Below the pieces are notes generated by a model. That model was not told where the DNA came from. It saw only the letters and a list, made by a program, of their open reading frames with translations, and searched no databases. 22,244 nucleotides of DNA from CAZTKP01 sp964614215 (lineage in GTDB: Bacteria > UBP6 > UBA1177): the NCBI GenBank assembly GCA_964614215.1, contig CAZTKP010000029.1, positions 1-22,244 on the forward strand. The letters are read 5' to 3'. Position 1 is the first letter of the stretch. The number at the start of each line of letters is the position of its first letter. The translations under genes and the position numbers were made by a program. Shown here piece after piece: positions 14,491 to 21,562 of the stretch.

Positions 14491-16080
14491 ATGGCTAATA
14501 AGCTTTTAGTGCTGGCGATCGTATCTCTCTTCATTTTTCTTTCATGCGGAGGTGAAAGCGATCCTGAAATTACCAATGATTCTAACGAGACATCTGATGA
14601 GGACCAGGGCGATTCCGGAAACACTGGAGATACCGGCGACACTGGAAACACCGGAAATACAGGAAACACAGGAAACACCGGAGATACAGGAAACACCGGT
14701 AACACTGGAGATACTGGAGATACCGGAAACACCGGAAACACTGGAAACACCGGTGATACAGGAAACACTGGAAACACTGGTAACACTGGAGATACTGGAA
14801 ATACCGCCCCGGTTGTAACTCTTGTTGAAAATGTAATTGATGATGCTCCTTTTAACCCTGCTTTTACAACTGTTGTTGACCTTGATGAAGACGGCAACCT
14901 CGACATAATTTCCTGTGAATACGGCCCTTCAGGATTTTCCAACATGAGTATGGAAGGAAAAATTCAGATATATTATGGAACAGGAACTATTAATACATGG
15001 AATAAAGAAGAACTCGATACAGAAACTGCTGTTAAGTTCCCTCATCCACCAGTAGTTGCAGATGTCGATGGCGACAGTGACCTTGATCTTATAATTCCCG
15101 GTGGATTCCTTGCATGCGAAGCCAACCCGATGGGCGGACCCTGCGGAACGATCTTCTGGATGGAAAATGATAACGGCAGCTGGACAAGGCATGACATCGT
15201 GCCTATGGGTGATGACAGCTTCTACTTCTCACTTGAATTTACAGATATTGACGGCGATGGAATCAAGGATCTTCTCACAACAGGAGAAAGATTTACCAAA
15301 GGCATGACCGGTTCTATTACAGCAAGAGAAGAAAAACTGATGTGGTTTAAGGGAACGGATACTGACGACAGGTTCGATCCTACAAAAAGAATGATCTCTG
15401 AAGAACACGGCGGTCCTTTTTCAAAACTTATTGATATTGATGAGGACGGTGATCTTGATATCGTAACAGCTCAGTTCTTTATTGATCCTGCAACTCAGCC
15501 TTCTTTTGTATGGCTTGAAAGAGGTGAAGATCTTGAAACATGGACTCCACATACAATTAATAACGACAGCGGTGAAGGATTTCAGATCAATATTGTTGAT
15601 GACCTTTACGGTGACGGTATCACAAGAGCTGTGGGAACAAACCATGTTAATACAACTGCCAATCCGTCAAGTCCTATGGAAGGACTGTTTGTTTTCGATA
15701 TTCCTGAAGATCCTACACAGCCATGGACAAAGACAATGATATCCGACGGAATTAAATCAAGAGCAGGATCCAATATGGCTCCAATGTCTGCTCCCGGCGT
15801 TTTCGGACTTGGCGACCTTGATGGAAACGGACTTACAGATATCGCTCTTTCCGGTGACGGTGACGCTAGAATATTCTGGTATCAGCAGACAGAAGCCGGA
15901 AAGTTCACTCAGCATATCATCGGCGGAGAACCTGTGGGTTCACAGCCGGAAGCACCCAACTCAACTTACGGACAGGCAGGCGGAATGAAGATCGTCGACC
16001 TTGACAACGATGGACAGAACGAGCTTATTGTCACTCTCTATGAAAGCAACAAGCTCATAATTTATACTGTTTCAAAATGA
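14491..16080 (+). CDS. lipoprotein with TG-repeat stalk and FG-GAP/VCBS-type beta-propeller
   Basis: The 529-residue protein starts with a lipoprotein signal (C19 in IFLSC). Residues 41-105 are about 22 D/N-[ST]-G tripeptides, a flexible acidic stalk. From residue 110 seven Asp-rich DxDxDG-like motifs occur about 52-72 residues apart: DLDEDGNLD (130), DVDGDSDLD (191), DIDGDGIKD (252), DIDEDGDLD (315), DLYGDGIT (371), DLDGNGLTD (442) and DLDNDGQNE (503). This is the pattern of FG-GAP/VCBS repeats with calcium-binding loops and would fit a seven-bladed propeller. Such domains usually bind proteins or glycans at the cell surface. GGAGG lies 8 nt before the ATG. It heads a four-gene operon of exported proteins. 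Confidence 0.88.
   Translation: MANKLLVLAIVSLFIFLSCGGESDPEITNDSNETSDEDQGDSGNTGDTGDTGNTGNTGNTGNTGDTGNTGNTGDTGDTGNTGNTGNTGDTGNTGNTGNTGDTGNTAPVVTLVENVIDDAPFNPAFTTVVDLDEDGNLDIISCEYGPSGFSNMSMEGKIQIYYGTGTINTWNKEELDTETAVKFPHPPVVADVDGDSDLDLIIPGGFLACEANPMGGPCGTIFWMENDNGSWTRHDIVPMGDDSFYFSLEFTDIDGDGIKDLLTTGERFTKGMTGSITAREEKLMWFKGTDTDDRFDPTKRMISEEHGGPFSKLIDIDEDGDLDIVTAQFFIDPATQPSFVWLERGEDLETWTPHTINNDSGEGFQINIVDDLYGDGITRAVGTNHVNTTANPSSPMEGLFVFDIPEDPTQPWTKTMISDGIKSRAGSNMAPMSAPGVFGLGDLDGNGLTDIALSGDGDARIFWYQQTEAGKFTQHIIGGEPVGSQPEAPNSTYGQAGGMKIVDLDNDGQNELIVTLYESNKLIIYTVSK
14611..14805 (+). repeat. in-frame 9-bp repeat tract encoding (D/N)TG tripeptides
   Basis: The tract consists of near-identical 9-bp units such as GGAAACACC or GGAGATACT. 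It encodes the stalk of the propeller lipoprotein. Third-position variation (ACC/ACA/ACT) shows the repeat is maintained at protein level as well as by unit duplication. Unit number is likely to vary between strains. Confidence 0.9.
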
Positions 16081-16094
16081 TCGGGGACGGAATA

Positions 16095-16775
16095 ATGAAA
16101 AAGATCCTGGTTATCCTTATTTTGTTTCTGTTTTCTGTAAGCTGTTCCGACGACAAAAAAGGCACTGAAAATGATACAGTTAATGATTCTGACAATCTGG
16201 AAGTCAATGACAGCGAAACTGATCAGACTGAAGTTGATTATGGAACTGACGATGTTGCTGACACAGAAAAGGAAGATGACGTTGAAGAAGACATGACCGA
16301 AGAGGAGACCGATGATGATATCGAACAGATCACGAAGCTTGAGATAAAGGCCGGTGAAGGGATCGGAGATATTAAGGTCGGGATGAAATACAGTGAGATA
16401 AAGACACTCGTTGGTGAAGTTGACACTCAGATGGGATTTAACAGGCTTGTTACGGCTGAGTATAAATCTCTCGGACTTGAGCTTGTTTTCAGCTCACCCG
16501 ATCTCATGGAGTTGAAAGACGATGCGATCCTTATTTCTATCGGTGCAATGGAAGACGGAAGTTTTTCAGGTAATGTTGTTCCCGGAATGTCCAGATCCGA
16601 TATCGAAGACATTCTTACCGGAGACAAGGAAGATACAGGAGACTACGTTTTCTATCCGGCGGGCATTTCTGTTCATTATGAGGATGACGAGGCTGTTCTT
16701 GTCGGAGTTTTTCCCGCCTATGAGCTACAGTACGATCCGCCTGAAATGAAACCCTGCTCAACAACTATTAATTAA
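16095..16775 (+). CDS. acidic-linker lipoprotein with two related C-terminal repeats
   Basis: The 226-residue product has a type II signal (MKKILVILILFLFSVSC, C17), a very acidic linker (about 18-78, rich in D, E, N, T) and a C-terminal domain of about 140 residues. That domain contains two similar segments, GDIKVGMKYSEIKTLVGE (91-108) and GNVVPGMSRSDIEDILTGD (159-177), resembling the xGMxxxEVxxLLG motif of SmpA/BamE/OmlA-type domains; this is a resemblance, not a firm assignment. I start at the ATG at 16095, where the signal peptide begins. An upstream ATG (16077) overlaps the preceding stop but would put six residues (MIGDGI) ahead of the signal peptide. No function is known to me. It is the second gene of the operon, 14 bp after the propeller lipoprotein. 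Confidence 0.8.
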   Translation: MKKILVILILFLFSVSCSDDKKGTENDTVNDSDNLEVNDSETDQTEVDYGTDDVADTEKEDDVEEDMTEEETDDDIEQITKLEIKAGEGIGDIKVGMKYSEIKTLVGEVDTQMGFNRLVTAEYKSLGLELVFSSPDLMELKDDAILISIGAMEDGSFSGNVVPGMSRSDIEDILTGDKEDTGDYVFYPAGISVHYEDDEAVLVGVFPAYELQYDPPEMKPCSTTIN

Positions 16776-16787
16776 AGGAGAGAGAAA

Positions 16788-17927
16788 ATGAAAAAGATCA
16801 TACATATTCTCATCATTCTCTGCACTTTGATCTCCTTTAACCTTTCAGCGGAAGTAGAGATCGACGGAGAAGCTTACAAAGTTATTGATCCGCATCTGCA
16901 TGTCGGTGAAGTTGGAGCTGTTCCTTTAAATGCCAAAAAGTTCTTTACTGAATACCTTTTCATGGGCGTTCCCTATATTCCGGCAATTATCGGCAAGGTT
17001 ACCAATCCCTATAGTGACCATATCGGAATCATGGGAAACATGGAGATAGGCGGAATAGACAAAGGCATCCTTCTAGCTGTTTACACAGTAGATACAACAG
17101 GTTACGCGACAAATAGCGAGTTAGAAGGTTATCTCACTGATGAAAGGAACAAGGATGAAAACGGCGATCAGGTCTTCTGGGGCATGGCAAGCATGAACTT
17201 TAAGAACTATGACGATGAAAATATTCGTAACTCCCGTCTGGCCGCTCTTGAAACATACTTTCAGCAGCGGCCCGATCTTTTTATCGGGCTGAAACTTGCC
17301 CACGCTCACCAGGGTGTTGCTTTTAACGAAACTCTCTATCAGGATGTTTACGAAGTGGCCGCCAAATACTCTGTTCCCGTACTTCTTCATACTGGATTCT
17401 CACCTTTTCCAGGCTCTAAAGACACTCCTGAATACTATGACCCGGCCTATCTTGAAGATGTTATAGCAAAATATGACGGACTTGATGAGAATGGTGCCCC
17501 GAACGATGAAAAAGTTGTAAATTTTGTTTTCGCTCACTGCGGGCAGGGCGACAAAAGATCAGTTCTTTCAGCACTTTCCCTTGCCGAGAAGTATCCCAAT
17601 ATCTATCTGGATCTGAGCGCTCTGAAAAGACCGTTCCTGATCGATGAAGACGGGAACTCTGTTCCTGAAGGACAGGAAGACACCGTTGATGGATACGACA
17701 CTGAGCTTGGCCAGCTTCCTTTCGTTCTCCAGAATATAAAAGACCGAGGTCTTGTTGACCGCTCATTCTTTGCGACTGACGGTCCTCAGTATTCAGGAAT
17801 GCTCGGCTCATATCTTAAATCTTTTATCAAAGCTATTGAAAAAGTGGGATTTACAAAAACTGAAATACAGAAGCTGCTTTATGACAACGCGGCTGACCTA
17901 TATCTTAAAGATCAACTATCGAGGTAA
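16788..17927 (+). CDS. secreted amidohydrolase-family protein (Amidohydro_2 type)
   Basis: The 379-residue protein has a cleavable Sec signal peptide (about residues 1-21, ending FNLSA) and a TIM-barrel metal-hydrolase pattern: HxH (H36, H38 in IDPHLHVG), H201 (LLHTGFSPFPGS), H250 (VFAHCGQGD) and D331 (FFATDGPQYSG), with ANK-free loops between. This matches the PF04909 amidohydrolase-2 family (decarboxylases and hydrolases of cyclic or aromatic acids), but export is unusual for the group. K169 (IGLKL) lies at a plausible position for a metal-bridging lysine; this is speculative. AGGAG is 7 nt before the ATG, and the flanking genes are 12 and 3 bp away, so it is co-transcribed with lipoproteins and probably acts in the periplasm or outside the cell. 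The substrate is unknown. Confidence 0.85.
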   Translation: MKKIIHILIILCTLISFNLSAEVEIDGEAYKVIDPHLHVGEVGAVPLNAKKFFTEYLFMGVPYIPAIIGKVTNPYSDHIGIMGNMEIGGIDKGILLAVYTVDTTGYATNSELEGYLTDERNKDENGDQVFWGMASMNFKNYDDENIRNSRLAALETYFQQRPDLFIGLKLAHAHQGVAFNETLYQDVYEVAAKYSVPVLLHTGFSPFPGSKDTPEYYDPAYLEDVIAKYDGLDENGAPNDEKVVNFVFAHCGQGDKRSVLSALSLAEKYPNIYLDLSALKRPFLIDEDGNSVPEGQEDTVDGYDTELGQLPFVLQNIKDRGLVDRSFFATDGPQYSGMLGSYLKSFIKAIEKVGFTKTEIQKLLYDNAADLYLKDQLSR

Positions 17928-17930
17928 ACA

Positions 17931-18548
17931 ATGAAGAACTTACTGATTCTCATTTCTGCAGTTTTTTTATTAACTTTTATCTCCTGCGGCGGAGATGATT
18001 CAGATAATGATACCGGCAACACCGGTAATACAGGCAACACAGGTGACACAGGTGACACTGGTGACACTGGTGATACAGGAATGGACGAAGAGGACGAAAT
18101 GGACGATATGGACACTGGTGATTCCGGGGATAGTGGAAATACTGGAAACACCGGAGACACAGGAAATACTGGTGATACGGGAAATACAGGAGCGGACACA
18201 GATGACACAGGGGACAACCAGGACGACATGGACACTGGTAATACTGGAAACACAGGCTCAGATGATGACGAAATGGATGATGCAGATGTTGGAGATACAG
18301 AAGAAGATTACTCCTGTCTTGACAACCCATGTGCAAAAGATGAAGACTGCGGCTGTGATGCGAACTGGTGTGTAATGGATGACGACAATGTTACCTACGC
18401 CGGCCTTACAAAGCTGACTTGTGCAAAAGTTAACTGCACTGTCGGAGACGACTCTACATGCCCCCCGAACCATACATGCACCGAGATTCCGAGTTTTGTT
18501 ATCGCAATGATGCCTGAACTTCCTGAAACGGTATGCAAGAAGAATTAA
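17931..18548 (+). CDS. Cys-rich lipoprotein with (D/N)TG repeats
   Basis: The 205-residue product has a type II signal with C19 (TFISC), then residues 27-110 of D/N-[ST]-G tripeptides interrupted by acidic blocks (MDEEDEMDD; DDTGDNQDDMD). The C-terminal domain of about 80 residues has ten cysteines (C129, 134, 140, 142, 147, 164, 169, 177, 183, 202), e.g. CAKDEDCGCDANWC, which suggests a disulfide-stabilised surface module. The ATG is 3 bp after the amidohydrolase stop, with GAGG about 7 nt upstream. The stalk is the same type as in the first gene of the operon, so both probably project from the same surface. No function is recognised. Confidence 0.85.
   Translation: MKNLLILISAVFLLTFISCGGDDSDNDTGNTGNTGNTGDTGDTGDTGDTGMDEEDEMDDMDTGDSGDSGNTGNTGDTGNTGDTGNTGADTDDTGDNQDDMDTGNTGNTGSDDDEMDDADVGDTEEDYSCLDNPCAKDEDCGCDANWCVMDDDNVTYAGLTKLTCAKVNCTVGDDSTCPPNHTCTEIPSFVIAMMPELPETVCKKN
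18009..18260 (+). repeat. second in-frame (D/N)TG-coding repeat tract
   Basis: 9-bp units (GGTGACACT, GGAAATACT and variants) broken by acidic-codon blocks encode residues 27-110 of the Cys-rich lipoprotein. Same unit type as at 14611-14805, less regular. Confidence 0.85.
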
Positions 18549-18583
18549 TTATGAATTTTAATAAGAACCTCACACACACGTTT

Positions 18584-18616
18584 AGCACTTCAGTGCAATC
18601 CCATTTGCACAGTGCT
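18584..18616 (+). other. long stem-loop downstream of the exported-protein operon
   Basis: AGCACT (18584-18589) pairs with AGTGCT (18611-18616), and GTGCAA (18593-18598) with TTGCAC (18605-18610). This makes a 12-bp stem with one 3-nt bulge and a TCCCAT loop. No T tract follows, so it is not itself a terminator. Its loop and descending arm can also pair with 18623-18630. Confidence 0.65.
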
Positions 18617-18627
18617 TGATCTCAAAT

Positions 18628-18687
18628 GGGAGGCATCCGGTATCCTTCCCGACACACACAATCAAGGATGCCTCCCGATTCTTTTTC
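18628..18687 (+). terminator. intrinsic terminator of the exported-protein operon
   Basis: GGGAGGCATCC (18628-18638) is perfectly complementary to GGATGCCTCCC (18666-18676), an 11-bp stem with a 27-nt loop, followed by the T-rich tail GATTCTTTTTC (18677-18687). The T tail is only on the + side. The first GGG is also part of an alternative stem with 18600-18607, so termination could be regulated. Confidence 0.7.
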
Positions 18688-18689
18688 GA

Positions 18690-18938
18690 TCATACGCAGC
18701 ATTTGCTTTCAACGGGTTTCAACCATTCGTTTGAGCATTGGGCATTGTCGACGGGGACTACTGAAATCACTATCGGATCCATCGTAACCTCATAAACAGG
18801 AACTACAATGGTTGCCCCTTTGTCAAAATTAACAAATCTTACCTTTGAACGGTCTAATGAGCTGAAACTCATAACTCCGAAAAGTACAAAAACAAAAACT
18901 AGCGAAAATGATATAGCAAAAACTTTTAACCACTTCAT
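18690..18938 (-). CDS. small exported or membrane-anchored protein, unknown function
   Basis: An 82-residue product with an N-terminal hydrophobic segment (residues about 3-22, WLKVFAISFSLVFVFVLFGV), either an uncleaved anchor or a signal peptide, followed by a 60-residue domain with hydrophobic strand-like stretches (ATIVVPVYEV, PIVISVVPV) and three cysteines near the end (QCSNEW..., CCV). I start at the ATG at 18936-18938, with GGAGG 5 nt upstream; the in-frame ATG at 18950 overlaps that site. A moderate promoter lies upstream and the gene is monocistronic, convergent with the lipoprotein operon. No family is recognised. Confidence 0.65.
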   Translation of the reverse strand: MKWLKVFAISFSLVFVFVLFGVMSFSSLDRSKVRFVNFDKGATIVVPVYEVTMDPIVISVVPVDNAQCSNEWLKPVESKCCV

Positions 18939-18977
18939 GACTTCCTCCATCTGTAATGATCAGTAAGTCTACTATTT

Positions 18978-19005
18978 GATATAAACAGATTAAGATAGAG
19001 GTCAA
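18978..19005 (-). promoter_or_regulatory. possible promoter of the small exported protein
   Basis: On the minus strand, TTGACC (19000-19005) and TATATC (18978-18983) are 16 bp apart, about 40 bp before the start codon. The match is moderate. Confidence 0.4.
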
Positions 19006-19040
19006 GGGTTGATTGAATGTTTGTTCAAATATTCAACGAT

Positions 19041-21479
19041 TCAAATGTCGCCTGCAAGTATCCAGATCCCTTTTCCAAGCCAATTTCCTGCACTTTGAGC
19101 AATATGCTCTTTTTTTATAGATCTGATTATCCTTGTCTGATCAAGATACTGGTTTTCCGGTTGGTCAAGAGCAAGTTCAAGAGCCATATTAAACGCATGA
19201 TAGTTGCTTTGAACAAGTGAATTGGCGAGGCTTGTGATCAGTCCGTTCTTTGTTTCTTCAAGATAGGATCGGTCGATCTCTCCATTTCTCAACTGAGATG
19301 CCGATCTTTCGATACCTTTCATCACCTTCTCTACGTTTTCAGGGCTGGTTATTGCCGAAAAGACAATGTATCCGCCTATCATTCCTGCCATTCCCGAAAC
19401 ATCCAGTGAATAGACCAGCCCCTGTCTCTCTCTAAGCTCTTGAAAATATGGGGATTTCTGTCCCATCATATAGTTGTCCATGAGTTTGATGGTTTCAAAG
19501 TCATCGTCATAGACCGACGGCCCTCTGAAAACCCTCGCGACATGAACCTGTTTTCTTCCTTTGAGCGGAATTCTTATAATTTTATCTTCAAGTTGTCCAA
19601 GATCAGGGATTATGACCGTATTTTTCTTAACGCCTTTTCTCGAGAGTGCCTCTGTAACTTCATGCAGCAGATATTCATCGGTAGATCCCGCCATAGCTAC
19701 GGCAAAACTACCGGTCTTAAAAAATCTGTCCTTTATTTTCATTATATCGGAATACTCTGTTCCCGATATGCCATTTCCTGTTCCACCGACAGTGTTCTCG
19801 TATGGAGTTCCACTGAAAAGTTCCGTGTGTATCCTGTTCTGTATGTGGTATCCGGGATTTTCCTCGGCAATTGAAAGATTTGAAAGCGTGTAGAGCTTTT
19901 CCTGCTTAAAGTCTTCCCTGTCAATGGGATTGTTCAGGATTTTCTTAACAATATCAATAGCTTCGTTAACAAAGTTGTCGCGCACCTTAACTTTTATTCC
20001 ACCAGTATTGTTTCCATAGACAGGAGCAAGGGTTATACCGAATCTGTCAAGATAGGATTCCGTCTCGTTCCTATCCATTCCGTCCGCCCTTGTGCACAGA
20101 GATTCAAGAAAAAGTTTAAAGGAACCCGGCTTCCCCTTAATGCTTGAAAGCGCTCCGCTCTTTTTGAGTATATACATTGAAAGGATCGAGGAATCCTTCA
20201 GATTTCTTACAACAGCTCTGACTCCGGGTTTTTTAAATTTCCTGTAATCACTTACCTCGACCTTTATGCTCTTTTCAGGAACTTTTAGATCACAGACCGA
20301 TATTCTGGCCGTTTTTCCCTTTCCAAGTCCGAACACCATTTTATCCAGAGTGAGATACTCGTTCTTGAATCTATTAAGATCGTCAGCAGTCAGATGCATG
20401 AACTCATAGAAAAAATCTCTTTCAAGTTTTTCCTTGTCACCGAAAAGAAGATAACTTTTTCCGGTAATTTCAGGCATGCTTCCAAGTCCTTCGGAACTGA
20501 AATACTCGTTACTTAAAATGACTTCTCTTGCCCGTGCCGTCTCAGTCTGATTAAACGAATAACTCTCCCAGGCCTTCATCCATTTTTCCAATCTTTCCGA
20601 AGCCTTAGCTGAAGGGAACGCTCCTGACTGAATGAACATGCTCCCTTCAACTCCTCCCATGGAATTAATGTTCATATTGTCAAAAGTACTATTCTCATAG
20701 ACAAGTTCATTGTAAAGTCTTGCTCCATCCATTCCGTATGTCAGGGCACTTATCATTCTGAGGATCGCATCTATCCTTCCGTCCTGCGGAGGAAGTTTCC
20801 AGCCTGCGATAAAATAATTCTTCTTCTGATCGTGTTTCACCTCGAATTTTGCCGTCGCTTTCCAGTTTTTAATTTTCGGAGTGAATTTTGCGGAGTTAAC
20901 TTTCAGTTTAATGGTTCCGGCCTTTTTATAACCTCCGGAAAGGACGAGAAAAGGTTCTGTCATTACTTTTTCCGCAAAAAACTCTGCAAGATCCTTCTTT
21001 TGAGCCTTATCAAGGGCTTCTCTTGTTCCTATTATCTTTCTTCCGTAACCTTTTCCGGGGAACATATTTTTCATCATTTCAGTAAAAAGGTTCTCAAGAG
21101 GCTCATCCTCATACATCACCATTTCCTGAAGCACGACCTTCTTTTCCTCTTCAAAGTCAGGATCGCTGATGGATTCAAGACCTTTCTCAAAAACTTTTTC
21201 ATAAAATTTAAGAGTTTCATCAACGAATTCATTGAGAACCGTAGCCTCAAAAACTATCAGGTCGTGGGATGTGTAGGCATTGCAGCTTCCACCCTTTCCC
21301 TCAACAAAATCAGCTATTCCCTCATTTTTATATCTGAGCTTAAAGGCAAGATGTTCACAAAAATGAGCAAACCCCGCAGTACGTTCATCTTCGACACTGC
21401 TTCCGCCCGGAAAATAGACAAGTATCTTTGTGTACGGCAACTCCTTTCTATACTCAACAACAGGAATACTTCTTTTCAT
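19041..21479 (-). CDS. M16-family (insulinase/pitrilysin-like) zinc metallopeptidase
   Basis: An 812-residue two-half M16 protein. The inverted zinc motif is H39-F-C-E42-H43 (HFCEHLAFK). The third ligand is E119 (VLQEMVMYEDE), exactly 76 residues after the second His as usual in the family, so the N-terminal half should be catalytic. The C-terminal half has the conserved RQGLVYSLDVSG region that completes the chamber in active M16 enzymes. No signal peptide is visible, so it is probably cytoplasmic, although bacterial M16 proteins are often periplasmic. It is likely to degrade peptides. AAGGTG precedes the ATG at suitable spacing. It is followed on the same strand by the small exported protein gene about 100 bp away, which appears to have its own promoter. 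Confidence 0.93.
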   Translation of the reverse strand: MKRSIPVVEYRKELPYTKILVYFPGGSSVEDERTAGFAHFCEHLAFKLRYKNEGIADFVEGKGGSCNAYTSHDLIVFEATVLNEFVDETLKFYEKVFEKGLESISDPDFEEEKKVVLQEMVMYEDEPLENLFTEMMKNMFPGKGYGRKIIGTREALDKAQKKDLAEFFAEKVMTEPFLVLSGGYKKAGTIKLKVNSAKFTPKIKNWKATAKFEVKHDQKKNYFIAGWKLPPQDGRIDAILRMISALTYGMDGARLYNELVYENSTFDNMNINSMGGVEGSMFIQSGAFPSAKASERLEKWMKAWESYSFNQTETARAREVILSNEYFSSEGLGSMPEITGKSYLLFGDKEKLERDFFYEFMHLTADDLNRFKNEYLTLDKMVFGLGKGKTARISVCDLKVPEKSIKVEVSDYRKFKKPGVRAVVRNLKDSSILSMYILKKSGALSSIKGKPGSFKLFLESLCTRADGMDRNETESYLDRFGITLAPVYGNNTGGIKVKVRDNFVNEAIDIVKKILNNPIDREDFKQEKLYTLSNLSIAEENPGYHIQNRIHTELFSGTPYENTVGGTGNGISGTEYSDIMKIKDRFFKTGSFAVAMAGSTDEYLLHEVTEALSRKGVKKNTVIIPDLGQLEDKIIRIPLKGRKQVHVARVFRGPSVYDDDFETIKLMDNYMMGQKSPYFQELRERQGLVYSLDVSGMAGMIGGYIVFSAITSPENVEKVMKGIERSASQLRNGEIDRSYLEETKNGLITSLANSLVQSNYHAFNMALELALDQPENQYLDQTRIIRSIKKEHIAQSAGNWLGKGIWILAGDI

Positions 21480-21523
21480 ATTTTCACCTTAACTTTCACT
21501 TATTGAAAAATCAGTAAACGAAG

Positions 21524-21554
21524 CGGAGTCTAGCACAATTTGAATGGGATTCAA
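21524..21554 (-). promoter_or_regulatory. possible promoter and overlapping palindrome of the M16 gene
   Basis: On the minus strand TTGAAT (21549-21554) is followed, 16 bp on, by a weak TAGACT. The -35 box forms half of a perfect inverted repeat TTGAAT-3-ATTCAA (21540-21554), which could be an operator overlapping the promoter. Confidence 0.35.
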
Positions 21555-21562
21555 TTTTAATT

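Noticed and set aside
14611..14805. CRISPR-like array
   Set aside because: Units are 9 bp, contiguous without spacers, and in frame with a signal-peptide lipoprotein; this is a protein repeat.
14484..14945. Minus-strand ORF rich in FPVSPVFPVLPV (and the similar ones at 17912-18253)
   Set aside because: They are mirror frames of the TG-repeat tracts, kept open by repeat composition. The + frames have signal peptides, ribosome sites and downstream domains.
16077..16094. Start of the acidic lipoprotein at the ATG overlapping the previous stop
   Set aside because: It would place MIGDGI ahead of a standard MKK-type lipoprotein signal; the internal ATG is the more natural start. Coupled initiation at 16077 remains possible.
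18551..18619. 22-codon ORF after the Cys-rich lipoprotein
   Set aside because: It has no convincing ribosome site and its second half lies in the strong stem-loop; the sequence is better explained as RNA structure.
18584..18687. Integron attC site
   Set aside because: The long inverted repeats suggested it, but the conserved RYYYAAC/GTTRRRY core pair is not present at the ends.
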